Of a DNA stretch of 10,338 bases, positions 6,612 through 10,338 are shown piece after piece. Within the stretch, counting starts at the first letter, position 1; every line of letters begins with the position of its first letter. Position numbers and translations under genes: made by a program. The DNA lies in assembly GCA_017601265.1 (NCBI GenBank), contig JAFNJA010000070.1, forward strand, positions 1 through 10,338, read 5' to 3'. Below the pieces are notes generated by a model. That model had not been told where the DNA came from. It saw only the letters and a program-made list of their open reading frames with translations, and did no database searches. The DNA comes from Candidatus Brockarchaeota archaeon (lineage in GTDB: Archaea; Thermoproteota; EX4484-205; DTQO01).

Positions 6612-9202
6612 CTAGAAAAACAGCAACGCGCTGGCGACGGCCTTCGGTTTTAACTTCAGCTTGACCGCGCCCTCTTCGTCAAGCTCGGCTTCCCCGAGGG
6701 GTTCCTCGTTGAGGTTCGCCATCTGGGCCCTAGAGGGCCTGCGGAAGGTTCTGAGCCTTCCTTCGACCGCCGAATCCGTCGGGTTGTAGACCCTGACTAG
6801 TAACCCTTCCCCCCTCTCGGCGAGCTTTACGGCCGATACGGCCAGAACGTCCGGCTGGAGGCCGATCCAGCTGAGTTCCGGGGGCAAGTCGCCGGGTCCG
6901 GGGCTCGCGGCGATCACCCGGATCGGTTCGTTGAAGTTGCGGGCTTCGCGGAAGGCCTTCTCCCAAGTTCCCGGGTGGGGGACAACGGCGTATTCGAAAA
7001 CGTGGACGCCCGGGCACTGCGCTTCCGGAGTCGCTATGGTTGGGCCTGCGTTCCCGGGGCGAGTCGAGAGGTCGCCGCGCGAGAGCCAGCCCACGCACCT
7101 GAGAAGCGTGAGAGCGAGCGTCACCCCGCCCCCCTCATCCAGGGCTTCGCACTCGGGAAGGCCCTTGTTGGCAAGCAAGAAGCCCCTGTTCCCGTCGCTG
7201 ACGTCGGTGAAGCTCTTCTGCGGGAAAGTCCCGAGAGGTTGCTCGACCCAGCTATCCAACCCCTTCGGTGGGCCTGCCGGGCGCTCCAAAACGTCGAAGT
7301 GCCCTTCCGAGTGGACCTTCTTTGCCGCGATGCCCGTGGGAAATTGGACGCGCAGCCAGTGGTCGCGGGCCGCGTTCTCTATCCTCGTGCAGAAGTCGAT
7401 GCGCCTGACGCCCGGGTAGAGGGAGGCGGACGTCGAGATCGGCATTTCGACGAGCGAACCCGACCTGGACTTCCGGTCTTCGGAGAGGGACCTCGGCACC
7501 GAGTAAACCATCTTGAGGGTGAGCGCCTTCTTCGCGGGCCCGTATTCCCGGGAAAATCCCAAGATCCTCGCGGGCCGGTCGACAACCTCGTTCCTTTCCG
7601 GGGGCGAGAAGTTGTACTCGTCGCCCGCGTCGCCTATGTCGACGAACCGGTTGCAGCCCGCGTAGGATAACCCGTTCTCCTTGTCGATTATGTCAAACGT
7701 TCCATCCGCCTCGTCGACGGAGACTCTGAAAAATTCGTTCTCGATCTCCTTGCCGCCAGCCTCCTCGACCGCTTTCGGCATTCGCCCGCTTGGGACTGCT
7801 TGGTAAACCCTGTAGCCGTAGCCCGGCAGGTTTTTCGCTACGAACGCGAACTCGACCTTCCCAGCGCCTTCGCCTTGGGTCCTGCCAAGTTCCTGGACCT
7901 CGACCTTCGAGTTCTTCTCGTCCAGCAGGTCGAAAGCTGAACCGATCTCGATCTCGCCGCGGACGAAGTCCGTCCTCGGGCCCGACGAAGGGTTGAAGGC
8001 GATCACGGCGACCCCGCCTTCCTTCTTCGCTTCCCCCCTCTGGGCCGTGTCGACGTGCTCCGCCAGGGTTTGTAGGCAGTCTTTGGCGACGAGCTCGGCG
8101 ATCTCCTCGACCCATTTGAACCTCGGCGCCATGTCCCTGTGCACCTCGTCGATGCTGCAGCCGCAGATGCTGTCGTGCGGGTGGTTTTGGAGGAGGTACT
8201 TCCACGCGAGCCAGATCATTGAGGTTAGCCAGCCTCTCTTGGTCTCGTCCGGAGGCGCTTTCCCCTCGGCGAGCCACGCCCAAGCGGCCAGGGGTTCGGC
8301 CCACCTCTCCAGCAAAGTCTCGCACCGCCAGTTGAGCTGCTTGATCCACATCCTGGTCGAAAGGACGCCAACGAGAAGCGGCGCCCTGGCCGGGGAACGG
8401 AACTCCCCTGAGTAGCTTCTCAGCTTCGGGTTGCCGGCCTTGACGGCTTCGATGTAGTTAGGTATGGTCGAGTGCAGAAGCACCGCGCCCTTGAGCTTCG
8501 TGTTCGCTTCCCTGATCGCGGACGGGAGGCCCGCTTGCGCCTCGAGGTGGTCGCAGCCGTTCATCAGCAGGACGTTGTCGGTCGTGGCCATGGGCCGGAG
8601 CATCCTTCCCTGCCTCTCGACCACCTCGGCCAATAAGTCTGGGTCGAGCGGAAGGTTCGCGGCGTTGCAGTAACCGTGGGGGAGGTAGATCGCCAAAACC
8701 GAGCTTCCGTCGGGCGAAACCCAATCGAACTCCGTCTTGTCTATCTCTTCTCCTACGCCCCTCCAAACTACGGCGTTGTCGATCCCGAAACCCCGGAGGA
8801 TCTGCGGAAGCTGGCGGATGTGGCCGAAGGTGTCAGGTATGTAGCCGACCTTCATCACGGCCCCGAAGCTGGAAGCTATCTTGTGGCCCAGCATCAAGTT
8901 CCTGACCATCGCCTCGGCTCCTTCCAGGAACTCGTCCGGCAGGACGTACCAAGGCCCTACCAAGATCCGGCCTTCCCTGACGTGGCGCGCCAGCAGCTCC
9001 CTCGCTTGGCCTCGAGGTAGTCCTCGAGGACGACGGTCTGGCCATCGAGCGTGAAGTACTTGAACTCGGGATCCTCGTCCAAAATCTTCAGGAGGCGGTC
9101 GCACGTCCGGACCAACCTGCTCCTGAACTGCTGGAAAGTGGCGTACCATTCCCTGTCCCAGTGGGTTTCGGAAACGACGTGGAAAACGGTCTTGCCGCCC
9201 AT
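6612..9202 (-). pseudogene. GH38 alpha-mannosidase, reading frame broken by a frameshift near 9000
   Basis: Joined across the break this is a protein of about 863 residues, normal for GH38, retaining hydrolases that remove alpha-linked mannose. Segment one (9202 to about 9002, ATG start with a good GAGGCGAT site) gives HWDREWY with zinc ligands H14 and D16, then LDGQTVVLEDYLEAK. Segment two, in another frame (about 8998 to 6612), continues as RELLARHVREGRI, GPWYVLPDEFLEG, then PDTFGHIRQLPQI with the nucleophile Asp (about 124), HPHDSICGCS with the last zinc His (about 341-343), and the C-terminal beta domains. Unrepaired, translation from the ATG stops at TAG 8957-8959 after 81 residues, and the second piece lacks the HWD ligands, so neither fragment should be active. 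The rest of the frame is intact over 790 codons, so the lesion is recent or an assembly error. It is divergent from guaA. The substrate could be a mannosyl glycan or mannosylglycerate; not decidable here. Confidence 0.85.
8996..9010 (-). other. Frameshift site in the GH38 gene
   Basis: On the minus strand the bases are GCCAAGCGAGGGAGCTG. Frame one reads A-K-R-G-S-C and soon stops; the frame matching the family downstream reads E-L-L from GAGCTGCTG. A net change of -1 (one base missing, or seven) separates them. A GGG run (8999-9001) sits at the junction. No X-XXY-YYZ slippery heptamer is present in the incoming frame. Confidence 0.75.
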
Positions 9203-9205
9203 CCT

Positions 9206-9213
9206 ATCGCCTC
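9206..9213 (-). promoter_or_regulatory. Ribosome binding site of the mannosidase gene
   Basis: GAGGCGAT, one mismatch from the archaeal GAGGTGAT consensus, ends three bases before the ATG at 9202. It fixes that start against the longer open frame that reaches 9298. Confidence 0.55.
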
Positions 9214-9244
9214 GGCCCCTTGCAGATTCGATTTGCCCGACGCG

Positions 9245-9251
9245 ATTTAAC
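9245..9251 (-). promoter_or_regulatory. Candidate TATA box for the mannosidase gene
   Basis: The minus strand reads GTTAAAT about 46 bp before the ATG at 9202, predicting a leader near 20 bases long that would include the GAGGCGAT site. It sits in the 176-bp divergent gap shared with guaA. Confidence 0.4.
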
Positions 9252-9302
9252 GTTTTTCGCGGGTTCGCGTGACCGCGGCGATCGTGTCCTCGAGGCACTG
9301 CG

Positions 9303-9318
9303 CCTTCCGTCCGGAAGG
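9303..9318. repeat. 16-bp inverted repeat upstream of the guaA promoter
   Basis: CCTTCCG and CGGAAGG are perfect 7-bp arms around TC. The element ends about 10 bp before the first guaA TATA candidate, where archaeal activators or repressors often bind. Operator function is inference. Confidence 0.35.
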
Positions 9319-9328
9319 GGGCAGACAG

Positions 9329-9348
9329 ATTTAAGTCGCCGTTTTATG
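9329..9348 (+). promoter_or_regulatory. Candidate guaA promoter, two TATA-like boxes
   Basis: ATTTAAG (9329-9335) and TTTTATG (9342-9348) lie about 47 and 34 bp before the TTG start at 9379. The first would give a leader near 20 bases that includes the ribosome site; the second gives a leader of about 8 bases that would cut into it. The first therefore fits better. Not resolvable without transcript data. Confidence 0.4.
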
Positions 9349-9367
9349 GAGCAGCCAAAAGTGCCGC

Positions 9368-9373
9368 GGTGAA
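9368..9373 (+). promoter_or_regulatory. Ribosome binding site supporting the TTG start of guaA
   Basis: GGTGAA, close to the archaeal GGTGA consensus, ends five bases before the TTG at 9379. An in-frame TGA overlaps the site (9370-9372), and no ATG or GTG lies between that stop and the first conserved motif, so TTG is the only usual start codon available. Confidence 0.6.
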
Positions 9374-9378
9374 GAAAG

Positions 9379-10338
9379 TTGGGAGGCGAAGCGATAGCGA
9401 TCTTGGACTTCGGCGGCCAATACTGCCACTTGATAGCCAGGAGGGTAAGGGAGTTGGGAGTTTACACCGAGGTTCTGGAGGGGCGATCCAAAATCGGGCG
9501 CCTCATTGGGGATAGGGAGGTGAAGGGGATAGTGCTTTCGGGAGGGCCCATGAGCGTCTACGAAAGGGGGGCTCCCAAGGTGGGCAAAGAGCTCCTTTCA
9601 GGAGGGTTGCCGGTTTTGGGGATCTGCTACGGGCACCAGCTCATCGCCCACCTCTCCGGAGGGAAGGTGGCGAGGGTTCCGAGGCGGGAGTATGGCGTAG
9701 TTGAAGCGACCATATTGAAACCGTTCGGGGTCCTCGAAAACTTTGGCCCGAAGGAAAAGGTATGGATGAGCCACAGCGACGCTGTCGTAGAGGTGCCGAA
9801 CGAATACGAGGTGCTCGCCAGGACCGAGAGCTGCCCGATCGCGGCCATGATGCACAAGGAGAAGCCGATCTACGGCCTGCAGTGGCACCCCGAGGTGAGC
9901 CACACCGAGAGGGGGATAGAATCGCTTGGCAACTTCGTTTTCAAAGTGTGCGGATGCTCCAGGTCCTGGTCCTCCGTGGACCGCGCCGGAAGTGCCGTGC
10001 AGGAGATAAGGAAGGCGGTGGGACGGGGCAGGGCCATCGTAGCTCTCAGCGGCGGAGTTGATTCGAGCACCGCGGCTGTGCTCGCTTCGAAGGCCATAGG
10101 AGGCAACCTGACGGCCGTCTTCGTCGACCACGGCTTCATGAGGGAGGGCGAACCCGAATCCATCAAGGAAACTTTCCTGAAGTTGGGCGTGAGAGTCAAA
10201 ATCCTCAGAGCTAAGAAAAGGTTCATGAGGAGGATATCCGGAGTCAAGGATCCTGAGAGGAAAAGGAAGTTAATAGGAGAGGAGTTCATCAGGATATTCG
10301 AGGAGGAAGCGAGGAAAGTGGGCGCCGATTTCCTGGTA
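9379..10338 (+). CDS. guaA: GMP synthase (glutamine-hydrolysing), fused two-domain form, C-terminus cut by window edge
   Basis: 320 codons are present; a full enzyme is usually about 510. It makes GMP from XMP, ATP and glutamine in purine synthesis. Residues 6-190 are a class I glutamine amidotransferase: ILDFGGQY at the N-terminus, nucleophile C83 in GICYGHQL, and H170 and E172 in WHPEVSHTE. The ATP-pyrophosphatase domain begins near 205, with its P-loop SGGVDSS at 224-230, FVDHGFMREGE at 249 and the family stretch GVKDPERKRKLIGEEFI near 288. Both domains lie in one open frame, unlike the two separate subunits known from several euryarchaea. The start is TTG, fixed by an upstream in-frame TGA and a GGTGAA site. 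The dimerisation domain and XMP-binding end lie beyond the window. The gene is divergent from the mannosidase gene. Confidence 0.93.
   Translation, partial: MGGEAIAILDFGGQYCHLIARRVRELGVYTEVLEGRSKIGRLIGDREVKGIVLSGGPMSVYERGAPKVGKELLSGGLPVLGICYGHQLIAHLSGGKVARVPRREYGVVEATILKPFGVLENFGPKEKVWMSHSDAVVEVPNEYEVLARTESCPIAAMMHKEKPIYGLQWHPEVSHTERGIESLGNFVFKVCGCSRSWSSVDRAGSAVQEIRKAVGRGRAIVALSGGVDSSTAAVLASKAIGGNLTAVFVDHGFMREGEPESIKETFLKLGVRVKILRAKKRFMRRISGVKDPERKRKLIGEEFIRIFEEEARKVGADFLV

Noticed and set aside
8996..9010. Programmed -1 frameshifting in the mannosidase gene
   Set aside because: No slippery heptamer in the incoming frame and no clear downstream structure. GH38 enzymes are not known to use recoding, and the linker also seems to have lost residues.
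9203..9298. Longer mannosidase start at 9298
   Set aside because: The added residues are Arg/Gly-rich, the GAGGCGAT site and TATA box lie inside them, and the HWDREWY motif is already at its normal distance from the ATG at 9202.
1..10338. rRNA, tRNA, CRISPR array, insertion sequence or phage genes
   Set aside because: No TpsiC-arm, rRNA-like conserved stretch, regularly spaced repeats, transposase motifs or terminal inverted repeats were seen on either strand.

Overview
The window looks like archaeal chromosome from a moderately GC-rich organism. The reasons are arginine coded mostly by AGG/AGA, TTG as a start codon, A/T-rich boxes about 27 bp upstream of starts as in archaeal TATA promoters, a leaderless-looking gene, Shine-Dalgarno sites of the GGTGA type, an rtcA gene and pseudomurein-binding-type repeats in one protein. 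An uncultivated thermophilic or sediment lineage (TACK-like) would fit, but that is inference and no marker here fixes the phylum.

Layout from left to right. A class V aminotransferase runs off the left edge on the minus strand (1-81). It is divergent from a 1008-residue glycoside hydrolase of the GH106 (alpha-L-rhamnosidase-like) type on the plus strand (199-3225). Convergent with that, on the minus strand, are a small cytidine/blasticidin-type deaminase (3238-3633), a NodB-type polysaccharide deacetylase with two C-terminal pseudomurein-binding-like repeats (3781-5214), an RNA 3'-phosphate cyclase, rtcA (5493-6524), and a GH38 alpha-mannosidase (6612-9202). The mannosidase reading frame is broken near 9000. 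A divergent promoter region (9203-9378) separates it from guaA, a fused GMP synthase with a TTG start that runs off the right edge (9379-10338).

Three genes (GH106-like, NodB-like, GH38) act on glycans, and none has a visible signal peptide. This suggests intracellular trimming of imported or self-made glycans. The deaminase and GMP synthase belong to nucleotide metabolism and RtcA to RNA end repair. I see no evidence of one dedicated pathway joining all seven, and most minus-strand genes seem to have their own promoters.

The points most worth a second look are the lesion that separates the mannosidase metal-binding motif from its nucleophile, the repeat-bearing deacetylase, and the altered N-terminal active-site loop of RtcA. 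I found no rRNA, tRNA, CRISPR array, insertion sequence or phage gene, and no convincing new multi-gene system.
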